Positions 1 to 8,226 of a DNA stretch of 64,000 nt are shown one piece after another (position 1 is the first letter of the stretch; the number at the start of each line of letters is the position of its first letter). A model generated the notes under the pieces. The model had not been told where the DNA came from and did no database searches. It saw only the letters and a list, made by a program, of their open reading frames with translations. Source of the stretch: CAIWHR01 sp963843595 (GTDB lineage: Bacteria; Pseudomonadota; Gammaproteobacteria; Burkholderiales; Casimicrobiaceae); the NCBI GenBank assembly GCA_963843595.1, contig CAWJLG010000005.1, forward strand, positions 186,001 to 250,000. The letters are read 5' to 3'. The position numbers and the translations under genes are program-made.

Positions 1-908
1 CAGACGAAGCGCGCGAGTTTCGGCACCCGGTTGCGGGCGAATCCGTCGAACGCCGGATCCGTGAGGGCGCGCGTAAGCTCGCGCGTGCGGTCGGCGCGGA
101 AATTCATGAACACGACGGCGTCGCCATCGGCCATCGTCGACGGCTTGCCGTCCGCACCGAGGATCGCCGTCGGCTTCACGAATTCGTCGGTCTCGCCGCG
201 CGCATAGGCGGCGTCGAGGCCCGACTGGGCGGTCGCCGCCGAGTAGGCTGCATGGCCGTCGACGATGACGTCGTACGCGCCCTTGACACGGGCCCAGCGC
301 TTGTCCCGGTCCATCGCATAGTAGCGGCCGACGATGGAGGCAATGCGCGCTCCGGGGTGACGGGCGCACACATCGCCCATGAACGCCAGGGACGCGGCAG
401 CGCTCCGCGGCGGGGTGTCGCGGCCATCGAGAAAGGCGTGCACGTGTACGCGCGGGGCGCCACCGTCCGCCGCCAGCGCGACCATCGCGGCGATCTGCCG
501 CTCGTGGCTGTGCACGCCGCCCGGCGACAGGAGCCCGAAGACGTGCAGCGTCGATCGATTCGATTTCGCGGACTCGATCGCATCGCGCAGGACGGGGTTC
601 CGCGCGAACTCGCCGGTGGCGATCGCATGGTCGATCCGGGTGTAGTCCTGGTAGACGACGCGGCCGGCGCCGATGTTGAGATGGCCGACTTCCGAATTGC
701 CCATCTGCCCCTCGGGCAGTCCGACGTGCAGTTCGGACGCGTCGAGGGTCGTGTGCGGACAGGTTGCCATCAGGCGATCCCAGTGAGGCTTCACCGCGCG
801 CGCGATCGCATTGTCCGGTGTGGCAGGTCGCACACCGAAGCCGTCGAGGATCAGCAACACGACCGGGCGCACGGACGGCTTCGGGGCAGAGCGGGCAGGG
901 GCGTTCAT
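1..908 (-). CDS. gpmI: 2,3-bisphosphoglycerate-independent phosphoglycerate mutase, C-terminus cut by window edge
   Basis: Interconverts 3- and 2-phosphoglycerate in glycolysis and gluconeogenesis, in the cytoplasm, using two Mn ions and a phosphoserine. About 302 N-terminal residues of a family that is usually near 510 are present; the rest lies left of base 1. Visible are LILDGFG (first metal site, around residue 19) and QMGNSEVGHLNIGAGR with the catalytic Ser near residue 72. Further on come HVHAFLDGRDTPP and GRYYAMDRDKRW, which are hallmark strings of the family. The start is the ATG at 908; only a weak GAG-type ribosome site precedes it. It is divergent from the rhodanese gene, with about 100 bp between them. 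Identity is very secure; only the missing end is unknown. Confidence 0.96.
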   Translation of the reverse strand, partial: MNAPARSAPKPSVRPVVLLILDGFGVRPATPDNAIARAVKPHWDRLMATCPHTTLDASELHVGLPEGQMGNSEVGHLNIGAGRVVYQDYTRIDHAIATGEFARNPVLRDAIESAKSNRSTLHVFGLLSPGGVHSHERQIAAMVALAADGGAPRVHVHAFLDGRDTPPRSAAASLAFMGDVCARHPGARIASIVGRYYAMDRDKRWARVKGAYDVIVDGHAAYSAATAQSGLDAAYARGETDEFVKPTAILGADGKPSTMADGDAVVFMNFRADRTRELTRALTDPAFDGFARNRVPKLARFV

Positions 909-973
909 CGTTCTCGGGAGGCGTGTACGTGCCTGGCCAGCGCTCCGCAATCCGTCGCTGGCCGCCGGTACGC

Positions 974-979
974 TATCAT
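974..979 (+). promoter_or_regulatory. candidate -10 box of the rhodanese-grxC unit
   Basis: TATCAT in the gap between the divergent gpmI and rhodanese genes would place transcription start about 27 bases before the rhodanese ATG. No convincing -35 box is seen. This is pattern recognition only. Confidence 0.3.
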
Positions 980-1012
980 TTTACCTTCGCCGCCTCTCCG
1001 CACGTTCCCACC

Positions 1013-1423
1013 ATGGCTTTTCTGCAGAACAACTGGTTGCTGATTCTCGTGATGTTTCTCTCCGGCGCGATGCTGGTGTTTCCGCTGGTCCAGCGTCGCT
1101 TCGGCCCGTCCAAGGACATCGGAACGCTGAACGTCACGCATCTCATCAATCATCAGGATGCGCTGCTGCTCGACGTCCGCGAGACGGCGGAATACGAGGG
1201 CGGCCATTTGCCGCACGCAGTGCACATTCCGCTTTCGCAGCTGGGCAGCCGCGGCAACGAGCTCGCCAAGCATGTGGCGCGCCCGGTCGTCGCCTACTGC
1301 GCGTCGGGCAATCGCAGTCGGGTGGCCGGCAGCGCGCTCGCCAAGCTGGGGTTCAAGGACGTCTACAACCTGCACGGCGGCTACAAGGCATGGAAGGACG
1401 CCGGCCTGCCGACGGAGAAGTGA
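1013..1423 (+). CDS. membrane-anchored rhodanese-like sulfurtransferase
   Basis: A single-domain rhodanese of 136 residues, probably a thiosulfate/persulfide sulfurtransferase at the membrane. Residues 6-27 form one hydrophobic segment that should anchor the protein. The rhodanese domain follows, with LLLDVRETAEYEGGHLPHA and the active-site loop YCASGNRSR, whose catalytic Cys is near residue 96. The start is the ATG at 1013, because the hydrophobic segment begins right after it. It sits between gpmI and grxC, a common betaproteobacterial arrangement. The glutaredoxin start follows its stop by one base, so the two are probably translated from one mRNA. The physiological sulfur acceptor cannot be read from sequence. 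Confidence 0.88.
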   Translation: MAFLQNNWLLILVMFLSGAMLVFPLVQRRFGPSKDIGTLNVTHLINHQDALLLDVRETAEYEGGHLPHAVHIPLSQLGSRGNELAKHVARPVVAYCASGNRSRVAGSALAKLGFKDVYNLHGGYKAWKDAGLPTEK

Positions 1424-1424
1424 C

Positions 1425-1697
1425 GTGGCCGGCCCGGCAATCACGATGTACGCCACCGGCTTTTGCCCCTACTGCACGCAGGCCGAGCGGCTGCTCAAGG
1501 CGCGAGGGGTCACCGAAATCCAGAAGGTGAGGGTCGATCTGGAGCCTGGCCTGCGCGAGGCGATGATGGCGCGGACGGGGCGGCGGACCGTTCCGCAGAT
1601 CTACATCGGCGACTTCCATGTCGGCGGCTATGACGACCTCGTCGCGCTGGACCACGCGGGTCGCCTCGTCCGGCTGCTTGCAGACGAAACCGCCTGA
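1425..1697 (+). CDS. grxC: glutaredoxin 3
   Basis: A 90-residue dithiol glutaredoxin that reduces disulfides and glutathione mixed disulfides in the cytoplasm with electrons from glutathione. The redox motif CPYC is at residues 14-17. The TVP loop with its cis-proline is near residue 57, and GGYDD of the glutathione site follows. The GTG at 1425 is chosen because it directly follows the rhodanese stop and gives the normal family N-terminus. The ATG at 1446 would remove the first beta strand. Length is normal for GrxC. It lies upstream of secB, as in many Burkholderiales. Confidence 0.92.
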   Translation: MAGPAITMYATGFCPYCTQAERLLKARGVTEIQKVRVDLEPGLREAMMARTGRRTVPQIYIGDFHVGGYDDLVALDHAGRLVRLLADETA

Positions 1698-1724
1698 CGG
1701 TTCGGCATCGTCGCCCGGCTCCGG

Positions 1725-1730
1725 TAGAAT
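1725..1730 (+). promoter_or_regulatory. candidate -10 box of secB
   Basis: TAGAAT in the short grxC-secB gap predicts a 5' leader of about 20 bases before the secB ATG. The upstream TTCGGC at 1701 is a poor -35 box with an 18-base spacer. Confidence 0.35.
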
Positions 1731-1757
1731 AGACGGTTTTCCAGCGAAGGATTGCTC

Positions 1758-2240
1758 ATGGCCGATACCCAACCCACCGCCGGCAGCGGCAACGCCGGCG
1801 CTGCCTTCACGATCGAGAAGGTTTACGTCAAGGACCTGTCGCTCGAGAATCCGGGTGCGCCACAGTCGTTCATGAACCAGACAACGCCCGAGATCGAGAT
1901 CGGGCTGCGTACGCGCGGCGAACAGATCGAACCGGACATCTACGAGTGCGTTCTGACCGTGACGCTGACGGCGAAGTCCGGCGACAAGACGCTGTTTCTC
2001 GTCGAGGCGGCGCAGGCGGGCGTGTTCACGATCCGTGGCGTGCCGCCCGAGCACCTGCAGCCGGTGATCGCCATCAACTGCCCGACCGTTCTGTTTCCGT
2101 ACGTGCGCGAAACGCTGGCCGACGCGGTCGGCCGTGCCGGATTCCCGCCGGTGCACCTCGCTCCCATCAACTTCGAGCAGCTCTACCAGCAGCAGCTGGC
2201 GCAGGCACAGGCGCAGCAGCCGGCAGTCGCTGTCAACTGA
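1758..2240 (+). CDS. secB: protein-export chaperone SecB
   Basis: A 160-residue homotetrameric cytoplasmic chaperone that keeps preproteins unfolded and delivers them to SecA. Family strings seen are FTIEKVYVKDLSLENP near the start, EIEIGLRTRGEQIEPDIYE in the middle and INCPTVLFPYVRETLADAV in the conserved core. The C-terminal tail is rich in Gln and Ala, as in many betaproteobacterial SecB proteins. The ATG at 1758 has an AAGG ribosome site 7 bases upstream; a TTG two codons earlier is less likely. It lies between grxC and an SH3 protein ahead of gpsA, matching conserved synteny. Confidence 0.96.
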   Translation: MADTQPTAGSGNAGAAFTIEKVYVKDLSLENPGAPQSFMNQTTPEIEIGLRTRGEQIEPDIYECVLTVTLTAKSGDKTLFLVEAAQAGVFTIRGVPPEHLQPVIAINCPTVLFPYVRETLADAVGRAGFPPVHLAPINFEQLYQQQLAQAQAQQPAVAVN

Positions 2241-2255
2241 CCGGCCGCGGGTTCG

Positions 2256-2753
2256 ATGACGCGACGCGCGCGCCCGCGGATGGCAGTCGCGGGGCACGTG
2301 CGACGCCTGCTGGCCGTCGCGATGCTGGTCGCGGCGGCGACGTCGGGTGCCGCCGAATACCGATCGACCGTCGCGCCGGCGACGGTGCTCTACGACGCAC
2401 CATCCGTCAAGGCGCGGCCGCTGTTCGTGCTGGGGCGCGAGACCCCGCTCGAAGTGATCGTTACTCTCGAGGGCTGGGTCAAGGTGCGCGACGTCGCCGG
2501 CACCATCGGGTGGGTGGAAACGACGGGCCTTGGCGACAAGCGCTCGCTCGTCGTCCGCGTGCCGCTGGCGGAGGTTCGCGCCAACCCGGACGACACCGCG
2601 CCGCTCGTGTTCCGGGCCGAGCAGAACGTGCTGCTCGAAATGGCCGAGTCGGCGACGTCGGCCACCACGACGGCCTCCCCCGGATGGGTGAAGGTACGGC
2701 ATCGCGACGGACAGGTGGGCTTCGTCCGCATCGCGCAGGTCTTCGGCCTCTGA
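2256..2753 (+). CDS. exported bacterial SH3-domain protein
   Basis: A 165-residue protein with an N-terminal signal peptide: a basic start, a hydrophobic run LLAVAMLVAAATSGAA, and a likely cut near residue 33. Two SH3-like repeats follow. Each has a turn of the form GWVKVRDVAGTIGWV or GWVKVRHRDGQVGFV, typical of the SH3_4 family. Such proteins are periplasmic and probably bind cell wall or protein partners; the ligand is unknown. The start ATG lies 15 bases after the secB stop, which suggests co-transcription with secB and gpsA. No catalytic residues are evident. Confidence 0.8.
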   Translation: MTRRARPRMAVAGHVRRLLAVAMLVAAATSGAAEYRSTVAPATVLYDAPSVKARPLFVLGRETPLEVIVTLEGWVKVRDVAGTIGWVETTGLGDKRSLVVRVPLAEVRANPDDTAPLVFRAEQNVLLEMAESATSATTTASPGWVKVRHRDGQVGFVRIAQVFGL

Positions 2754-2784
2754 CCGGAGGCGCCGTGCCGCGCCGGCGTCCGGC

Positions 2785-3792
2785 ATGAAAACCGCGATCG
2801 CCGTTTTCGGCGCAGGAGCATGGGGCACCGCGCTCGCCGCGCACCTCGCGCGCCGCGACGGCTTGCGTGTGACGCTTTGGGCACGCGACTCGGCGCAGGC
2901 AAGCGCGATCGCCTCGGCGCGCACGAATGCCCGTTACCTGGCGGGCATTGCGCTGCCCGAAACGCTTGCGGTCACCAGCGATTGTGCCGAGGCCGCACGC
3001 GCGGACCTGCTCGTCGTCGGCACGCCGATGGCCGCGCTTCCTGCCGTGGCCGCGATGCTGGCCGCCGCGGGTGCGCGGGCCCCCCTCGTCTGGCTCGCGA
3101 AAGGATTCCTCGCGGCTCCCGAATTCCCGGCCGGTATCGCACTTGGCCACCAGCTGCTCGCCCCGCGCTGGCCGGCGCCCGTCGGCGTGATTTCCGGACC
3201 GAGCTTCGCCGAGGAAGTCGCGCGCGGACTTCCGACCGCCGTCACGGTCGCCGCGACCACGTCGGTCCTGGCGGGGCAGGTTGCCGCATTGCTGCACGGG
3301 GGCACGCTGCGCGCGTACGAAAGCGACGACATCGCGGGGGTCGAAGTCGGCGGCGCGGTGAAAAACGTGCTTGCGATCGCCGCCGGCGCGAGCGATGGCC
3401 TGGGCTTCGGTCACAATGCCCGGGCCGCCCTGATCACCCGCGGCCTTGCCGAGACCGGCAGGTTATCGGGGGCGCTGGGCGGTCGGCGCGAAACGCTGAT
3501 GGGGCTGGCCGGCCTGGGCGATCTCGTGCTCACCTGCACCGGGGACCTGTCACGCAATCGGCGCGTCGGCCTCGCGCTCGCGCGCGGCGCCACGCTGGGC
3601 GGGATTCTCGACGAGCTCGGGCATGTCGCCGAGGGCGTGTCGGCGGCGGTGGCGGTCCGCGCGCTCGCCCGTCATTACGAACTGGACATGCCGATCTGCG
3701 ACGCGGTCCACCGTGTCCTCTATGAGGGCGTGTCGCCCAAGCAGGCGGTCGAGGCACTCTTGAAGCGCGAACCGCGCGCCGAACGCCATTGA
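2785..3792 (+). CDS. gpsA: NAD(P)H-dependent glycerol-3-phosphate dehydrogenase
   Basis: A 335-residue cytoplasmic enzyme that reduces dihydroxyacetone phosphate to sn-glycerol 3-phosphate for phospholipid synthesis. The Rossmann motif VFGAGAWGTALAAHLA is at residues 7-22. The conserved lysine is in VWLAKGF, the substrate loop reads ISGPSFAEEVARGLPTA, and the catalytic stretch is GGAVKNVLAIAAGASDGL. Length fits the family. The ATG at 2785 is 31 bases after the SH3 gene stop. It converges with trmL, whose end lies 47 bases away, and no terminator hairpin is visible between them. Confidence 0.96.
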   Translation: MKTAIAVFGAGAWGTALAAHLARRDGLRVTLWARDSAQASAIASARTNARYLAGIALPETLAVTSDCAEAARADLLVVGTPMAALPAVAAMLAAAGARAPLVWLAKGFLAAPEFPAGIALGHQLLAPRWPAPVGVISGPSFAEEVARGLPTAVTVAATTSVLAGQVAALLHGGTLRAYESDDIAGVEVGGAVKNVLAIAAGASDGLGFGHNARAALITRGLAETGRLSGALGGRRETLMGLAGLGDLVLTCTGDLSRNRRVGLALARGATLGGILDELGHVAEGVSAAVAVRALARHYELDMPICDAVHRVLYEGVSPKQAVEALLKREPRAERH

Positions 3793-3839
3793 GGCCCAAG
3801 GCTGACGCCGGTTGCGGCGCGGCCGAAACCTGCCCGCGA

Positions 3840-4328
3840 CTATCCTGCGCCGTGCAGCCCGGTCTGCCGCCACGCCTCGTAGACGGCCACCGCGACGGCA
3901 TTCGACAGGTTGAGGCTGCGCACGCCGGCGCGCATGGGAATCCGCAGGCGCGCGTCCGGTGCGAACGCGGCGAGCACGGCGTCCGGCAATCCGGCGGTCT
4001 CGCAGCCGAACACCAGCACGTCGCGCGACGCGAAGCGCGCGTCGTAGAGGGATCTCGCGCCTTTGGTCGTGAACGCGAACCAGCGCCGCGGTCGCCCGGC
4101 ATCGAGCGTCGCGCGGCAGGTCGCGAAATCGGCGTGCACGCGGACCCGTGCGTGCTCGTGGTAGTCGAGGCCGGCGCGCCGGAGTTCGCGGTCGTCCATC
4201 CGGAAGCCGAGCGGCTCGACGAGGTGCAGCTCGGCGCCCGTGTTGGCCGTGAGGCGGATCACGTTTCCGGTGTTGGGCGGGATCTCCGGGTGGAGCAGCA
4301 CCACGGCAAATTGGGCGTCGGGCCTCAT
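3840..4328 (-). CDS. trmL: tRNA (cytidine(34)-2'-O)-methyltransferase
   Basis: A SPOUT-family enzyme of 162 residues that 2'-O-methylates the wobble base of certain leucine tRNAs using S-adenosylmethionine. The N-terminus carries VVLLHPEIPPNTGNVIRL with ANTGAELHLVEPLGF after it. The knot region shows VLVFGCETAGLPDAVL and IPMRAGVRSLNLSNAVAV, where the methyl donor binds. The start ATG at 4328 overlaps the comF stop, so translation is probably coupled to comF. The pair converges on gpsA. Confidence 0.93.
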   Translation of the reverse strand: MRPDAQFAVVLLHPEIPPNTGNVIRLTANTGAELHLVEPLGFRMDDRELRRAGLDYHEHARVRVHADFATCRATLDAGRPRRWFAFTTKGARSLYDARFASRDVLVFGCETAGLPDAVLAAFAPDARLRIPMRAGVRSLNLSNAVAVAVYEAWRQTGLHGAG

Positions 4329-5089
4329 CGGACGGACGGGGGAAGGGTGCGGGCGACGACCCAGCATTCGACCTCGGCGGCGCCGGCACGGAGGAGCGTT
4401 CGTGCTGCCTCGGCCAGTGTCGCCCCGGTCGTCATCACGTCGTCGACGAGGGCGATGCGCGCGCCGGACAGGTCGCCGTCGGTGACGAAAGCCCCGTGCA
4501 CGTTGGTCGTGCGCGCTGACCACGGCAGCGAGACCTGCGCCGGGCCGCAGGCCGTGCGGCGAAGCACATCCGACACCCGCAGGTCGAATGCGTCCGCGAC
4601 GCGTACTGCGATCTCGCGGGCTTGATTGAAGCCGCGGTGGCGCTGGCGTGGCGGTGCGAGCGGAACGGCGATCAGCAGGTCCGGCCGCGCTTGCGGGCGG
4701 CGGCGCGCGATGCCGGGAGCGAGCGCCGCAACCAGTGCCTCCGCTGCCCAGTCCGCCAGGGCGAGGTGGCCGCCGTATTTCAACTCCTGCAGCAGCCGGT
4801 CGACGGGAAAGGCGTACACCAGCGCCGCTGCGGTCGCGATGTAGGGGGGTGGTGCGCGCAGGCACGCGCCGCAGATGGCGCCCCCCGCCGTCGGCAGTGC
4901 GCATCGCGGGCACGCAGCGGGTAGACGCTCGAGCGCGCGCGCACAGTCGCGGCACAGCAGCGCGTTGTGCGCCGGCGCGACGCAAAGTGCGCAGCGTTGC
5001 GGCAACGCGGCACGAGCCGCACGGACGATGCCGCGACGCAGACCCTGCCGCGTCACGCTGTCAAACGAACGCGCCTGCGGATTTGACAA
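4325..5089 (-). CDS. comF: ComF-family phosphoribosyltransferase-like protein
   Basis: A 254-residue protein with an N-terminal zinc-ribbon-like part (cysteine pairs CALC, CRDC, CPRC and CGAC) and a C-terminal PRTase fold with the PRPP-binding loop IALVDDVMTTGATLAEAA. ComF proteins help internalise or integrate DNA during natural transformation. The start is taken as the TTG at 5089 because GGAGG stands at 5098-5102, 8 bases upstream, and a -10-like TACAAT at 5120-5125 leaves only a short leader. GTG codons at 5110 and 5056 are alternatives. It is divergent from bioB and overlaps trmL by 4 bases. Confidence 0.87.
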   Translation of the reverse strand: MSNPQARSFDSVTRQGLRRGIVRAARAALPQRCALCVAPAHNALLCRDCARALERLPAACPRCALPTAGGAICGACLRAPPPYIATAAALVYAFPVDRLLQELKYGGHLALADWAAEALVAALAPGIARRRPQARPDLLIAVPLAPPRQRHRGFNQAREIAVRVADAFDLRVSDVLRRTACGPAQVSLPWSARTTNVHGAFVTDGDLSGARIALVDDVMTTGATLAEAARTLLRAGAAEVECWVVARTLPPSVR

Positions 5090-5097
5090 GCTGCTGA

Positions 5098-5125
5098 CCT
5101 CCCTCGACACTCGGCACCGATTGTA
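5098..5125 (-). promoter_or_regulatory. comF start region: -10 box and strong ribosome site
   Basis: On the minus strand TACAAT (5125-5120) is followed by GAGGGAGG (5105-5098) and then, 8 bases later, the TTG at 5089. The spacing makes the TTG the best start and predicts a leader near 24 bases. Confidence 0.4.
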
Positions 5126-5214
5126 GGCGCCGCGCGGTTTGCGCGCCGGCAGGCCGCGCGATCCGCGGCGACGATGCTTCTCCCGATCCCGAATAGACAC
5201 CGGAAGCGCGCACG

Positions 5215-6243
5215 ATGTCATCCACCGAACAGACGATCGCGGCCAGCGTCGGCGCACGACCGCAACGGCGGTCGCCACCTGCAACAGGACGCTGGTCGAC
5301 GGCCGAGGTCGAGGCGCTGTTCGCGCTGCCCTTCGCCGATCTCATGTTCCGGGCGCAGGAGGTCCATCGGGCGCATCACGTCCCGAATACGGTTCAGCTT
5401 TCGACGCTGCTTTCCATCAAGACCGGCGGCTGCCCGGAGGACTGCGGCTACTGCCCGCAGGCGAAGCGCCATCACACGGGAATCGGCGACGATGCACTGC
5501 TGCCGTTGCCCGATGTCGTCGAGGCGGCGCGCGCGGCGAAGGAGTCGGGCGCGTCACGGTTCTGCATGGGCGCGGCGTGGCGTGGCCCGAAAGCCCGCGA
5601 CCTCGAGCCCGTCCTCGACATGGTGCGTGCGGTGAAGGCGCTTGGCCTGGAAACGTGCTGCACGCTCGGGATGCTCAAGGACGGGCAGGCCGAAGCGCTC
5701 AAGGCGGCCGGCCTCGACTACTACAACCACAATCTGGACACGGCGCCCGAGTTCTACGGCGAGGTGATCACGACGCGCGACTTCGATGACCGGCTCGAAA
5801 CGCTCGATCGAGTCCGCGCTGCCGGCATCAACGTGTGCTGCGGCGGCATCGTCGGGATGGGGGAGTCGCCGACGCAGCGCGCCGGATTGATCGCGCAACT
5901 CGCCAACCTCGATCCGTATCCGGAGTCGGTTCCCATCAACCATCTGGTCCAGGTCGAAGGTACGCCCCTGTACACGCGACTTGGCGGAAGGGACGCCCTC
6001 GATCCGCTCGAGTTCGTCCGCACGATCGCCGTCACCCGCATCACGATGCCGCGCGCGATGGTTCGGCTCTCCGCCGGCCGCCGCGAACTCGGCGACGCGG
6101 TCCAGGCACTGTGCTTCCTCGCCGGTGCCAACTCCATCTTCTACGGCGAGAAGCTGCTGACGACCGGCAATCCCGACGTCGATGCCGATCGTGCGCTGCT
6201 CGCGTCGCTCGGCCTCACCGCGACCGGCGCGTCGGCACCCTGA
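5215..6243 (+). CDS. bioB: biotin synthase
   Basis: A 342-residue radical SAM enzyme that inserts sulfur into dethiobiotin, the last step of biotin synthesis. The 4Fe-4S motif appears as GGCPEDCGYCPQ. The 2Fe-2S cluster ligands are suggested by RFCMGAAWRGP, ETCCTLGM and NVCCGGIVGMGE. YYNHNLDT and FLAGANSIFYGEKLLTT are typical BioB strings. The ATG at 5215 gives a normal length with an 80-residue lead-in. It is the first gene of a tight bioB-F-H-C-D operon; no clear promoter or BirA-type operator was recognised upstream. Confidence 0.97.
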   Translation: MSSTEQTIAASVGARPQRRSPPATGRWSTAEVEALFALPFADLMFRAQEVHRAHHVPNTVQLSTLLSIKTGGCPEDCGYCPQAKRHHTGIGDDALLPLPDVVEAARAAKESGASRFCMGAAWRGPKARDLEPVLDMVRAVKALGLETCCTLGMLKDGQAEALKAAGLDYYNHNLDTAPEFYGEVITTRDFDDRLETLDRVRAAGINVCCGGIVGMGESPTQRAGLIAQLANLDPYPESVPINHLVQVEGTPLYTRLGGRDALDPLEFVRTIAVTRITMPRAMVRLSAGRRELGDAVQALCFLAGANSIFYGEKLLTTGNPDVDADRALLASLGLTATGASAP

Positions 6244-6253
6244 CACCGCCTGC

Positions 6254-7447
6254 GTGCCGTCCCCGCTGATCGCCGTCCTCGAGCGCGAGCTTGCCGCACG
6301 GGCTGCGGAGGGTCTGGCGCGGCGGCGCCGCATCATCGATTCGCCGCAGGGCGCCCGGATCGTCGTCGGGGGCCGAAAGATCGTCGCCTTCGCGAGCAAT
6401 GACTACCTCGGTCTCGCCAATCATCCGGCCGTCGTCGCGGCGGCGCGCGATGCGGCCGCCCGCTGGGGTGTCGGGGCCGGGGCGTCCCACCTGCTGAGCG
6501 GCCATTTCGCACCGCACGCCGCGCTCGAGGACGAGCTTGCGGCGTACGTCGCGCCGTGCCCGGGTGCCCGGGCGGTGACGTTTTCGACCGGGTATCTCGC
6601 GAATCTCGCGATTCTCACCACGCTGGCCGGCCGCGACGACGCGGTCTTTGCCGACCGGCTCGATCACGCGTGCCTCAACGACGGTGCGCTGCTTTCGCGC
6701 GCGACGCTGGTCCGGTACCCGCATGGCGACACCGCGGCGCTGCGCGCGCGACTCGCGGCATCCACGGCACGCCGCAAGCTGATCGCTACCGATGCGGTGT
6801 TCAGCATGGACGGCGACGTCGCGCCGCTGCGCGCGCTGCACGCGCTCGCCGAGGAATTCGATGCGTGGCTCGTCGTCGACGACGCGCATGGTTTCGGCGT
6901 GCTCGGCGACGGGCGCGGCACACTCGCGCACTTCGGGCTCGCCTCGGAGCGAATCGTCTACATGGGGACGCTCGGCAAGGCGGCCGGCGTGGCCGGGGCA
7001 TTCGTCGCGGCGCATCCCGCCGTCGTCGAGACATTGATCCAGACCGCGCGTCCGTACATCTATACGACTGCCGCGCCGCCGCTGCTCGCCGCGGCGCTGC
7101 GGGCCGCGCTCGTCGTGATCCGCGACGATGCCGCGCGGCGCGAGCATCTGCAATCGCTGATCGCACGCTTTCGCGCGCGGATGGAAGGGCTGCCGTGGAC
7201 ATTGCCGCCGTCGGCGACGGCGATCCAGCCGCTCGTGGTCGGGACCAACGAGGCCGCTGTCGCGCTCTCGGACGCGCTGTGGCATCGCGGATTCTGGGTG
7301 CCCGCGATCCGACCACCCACGGTCCCTGCCGGCACGGCGCGGCTGCGCGTCTCGCTCACTGCGGCGCATTCGCTCGCCGACGTCGAAGCCCTTGCCGACG
7401 CCCTGGCGGCGCTCGCCCCCGCCTGCGCACGCGGAGACCTTGGATGA
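6254..7447 (+). CDS. bioF: 8-amino-7-oxononanoate synthase
   Basis: A PLP enzyme of 397 residues that condenses pimeloyl-ACP with alanine to make 8-amino-7-oxononanoate. Seen are FASNDYLGLANHPAV near the N-terminus, GAGASHLLSGHFAPHAALE, the DAVFSMDGDVAPL stretch, and DDAHGFGVLG. The PLP-binding lysine lies in YMGTLGKAAGVAGAF. The GTG at 6254, 11 bases after the bioB stop, gives the family N-terminus PLIAVLERELAARAAEGL. Its stop overlaps the bioH ATG (ATGA), indicating coupled translation. Confidence 0.95.
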   Translation: MPSPLIAVLERELAARAAEGLARRRRIIDSPQGARIVVGGRKIVAFASNDYLGLANHPAVVAAARDAAARWGVGAGASHLLSGHFAPHAALEDELAAYVAPCPGARAVTFSTGYLANLAILTTLAGRDDAVFADRLDHACLNDGALLSRATLVRYPHGDTAALRARLAASTARRKLIATDAVFSMDGDVAPLRALHALAEEFDAWLVVDDAHGFGVLGDGRGTLAHFGLASERIVYMGTLGKAAGVAGAFVAAHPAVVETLIQTARPYIYTTAAPPLLAAALRAALVVIRDDAARREHLQSLIARFRARMEGLPWTLPPSATAIQPLVVGTNEAAVALSDALWHRGFWVPAIRPPTVPAGTARLRVSLTAAHSLADVEALADALAALAPACARGDLG

Positions 7448-8226
7448 CCGCCGCGCTGCACGTCGAATCCGTCGGCCGCGGTGCGCCGCTCGTGCTTCTG
7501 CATGGATGGGCACTGCACTCCGGTGTGTGGGGACCGCTGGTGCCGCATCTGGCGAAGCGCTTCCGCGTCCACGCGGTCGACCTGCCCGGGCACGGACACA
7601 GTGCGCCGCTGCCGGCATTCACCCTCGACGCCGTGGTGGCCGCACTCGAGGCGGCGTTCGGGCGCGAGAGGCACCCGTTGACGGTGCTCGGCTGGTCACT
7701 GGGCGGGTTGGCGGCGATGCGCTGGGCGCGGACTGCGCGGACGCGTGTCGGCCGGCTCGCACTGGTGTGCACATCGCCGCGGTTCGTCGCCGGCGATGAC
7801 TGGCCGCACGCCATGTCGGCGCCAACGCTCGCCCGCTTCGGTGACGAGCTGCACGTCGCGTGGAAACTCACGGTACAGCGCTTTCTCGGGCTTCAGGTGC
7901 ACGGCAGCGAGCATGGCCGAAGCGCACTCGCGGCGCTTCGCCACGAGCTGTTCGCGCGCGGCGAGCCGGAGCCGCGGACCCTCGCCGAGGCGCTCGAGGT
8001 CATCGCGGGCGCTGATCTGCGCGCCGAAATGGGCGAGGTGCGAGCGCCGTCGCTCGTGGTGTCCGGCAGCCGCGACATGCTGGCCCCTCCTGCAGCCGGC
8101 GAGTGGCTCGCCACAGCGTTGCCCGATGCCCGCTTCGAGCTCATTGCCGGCGCGTCTCACGCGCCGTTTCTCTCGCATCCGGCGTCCTTTGGCGCGGCAC
8201 TGGACGGCTTTCTCGATGTCCGTTGA
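7444..8226 (+). CDS. bioH: pimeloyl-ACP methyl ester carboxylesterase
   Basis: An alpha/beta hydrolase of 260 residues that frees pimeloyl-ACP from its methyl ester, ending the BioC-protected chain building. LLHGWALHSGVWGPL forms the oxyanion-hole region, the nucleophile elbow is GWSLGG, the acid is in SGSRDMLAPP, and the histidine is in GASHAPFLSHP. Its place between bioF and bioC fixes the function more firmly than the fold alone. The ATG overlaps the bioF stop, and the last codons overlap the bioC start. Confidence 0.93.
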   Translation: MTAALHVESVGRGAPLVLLHGWALHSGVWGPLVPHLAKRFRVHAVDLPGHGHSAPLPAFTLDAVVAALEAAFGRERHPLTVLGWSLGGLAAMRWARTARTRVGRLALVCTSPRFVAGDDWPHAMSAPTLARFGDELHVAWKLTVQRFLGLQVHGSEHGRSALAALRHELFARGEPEPRTLAEALEVIAGADLRAEMGEVRAPSLVVSGSRDMLAPPAAGEWLATALPDARFELIAGASHAPFLSHPASFGAALDGFLDVR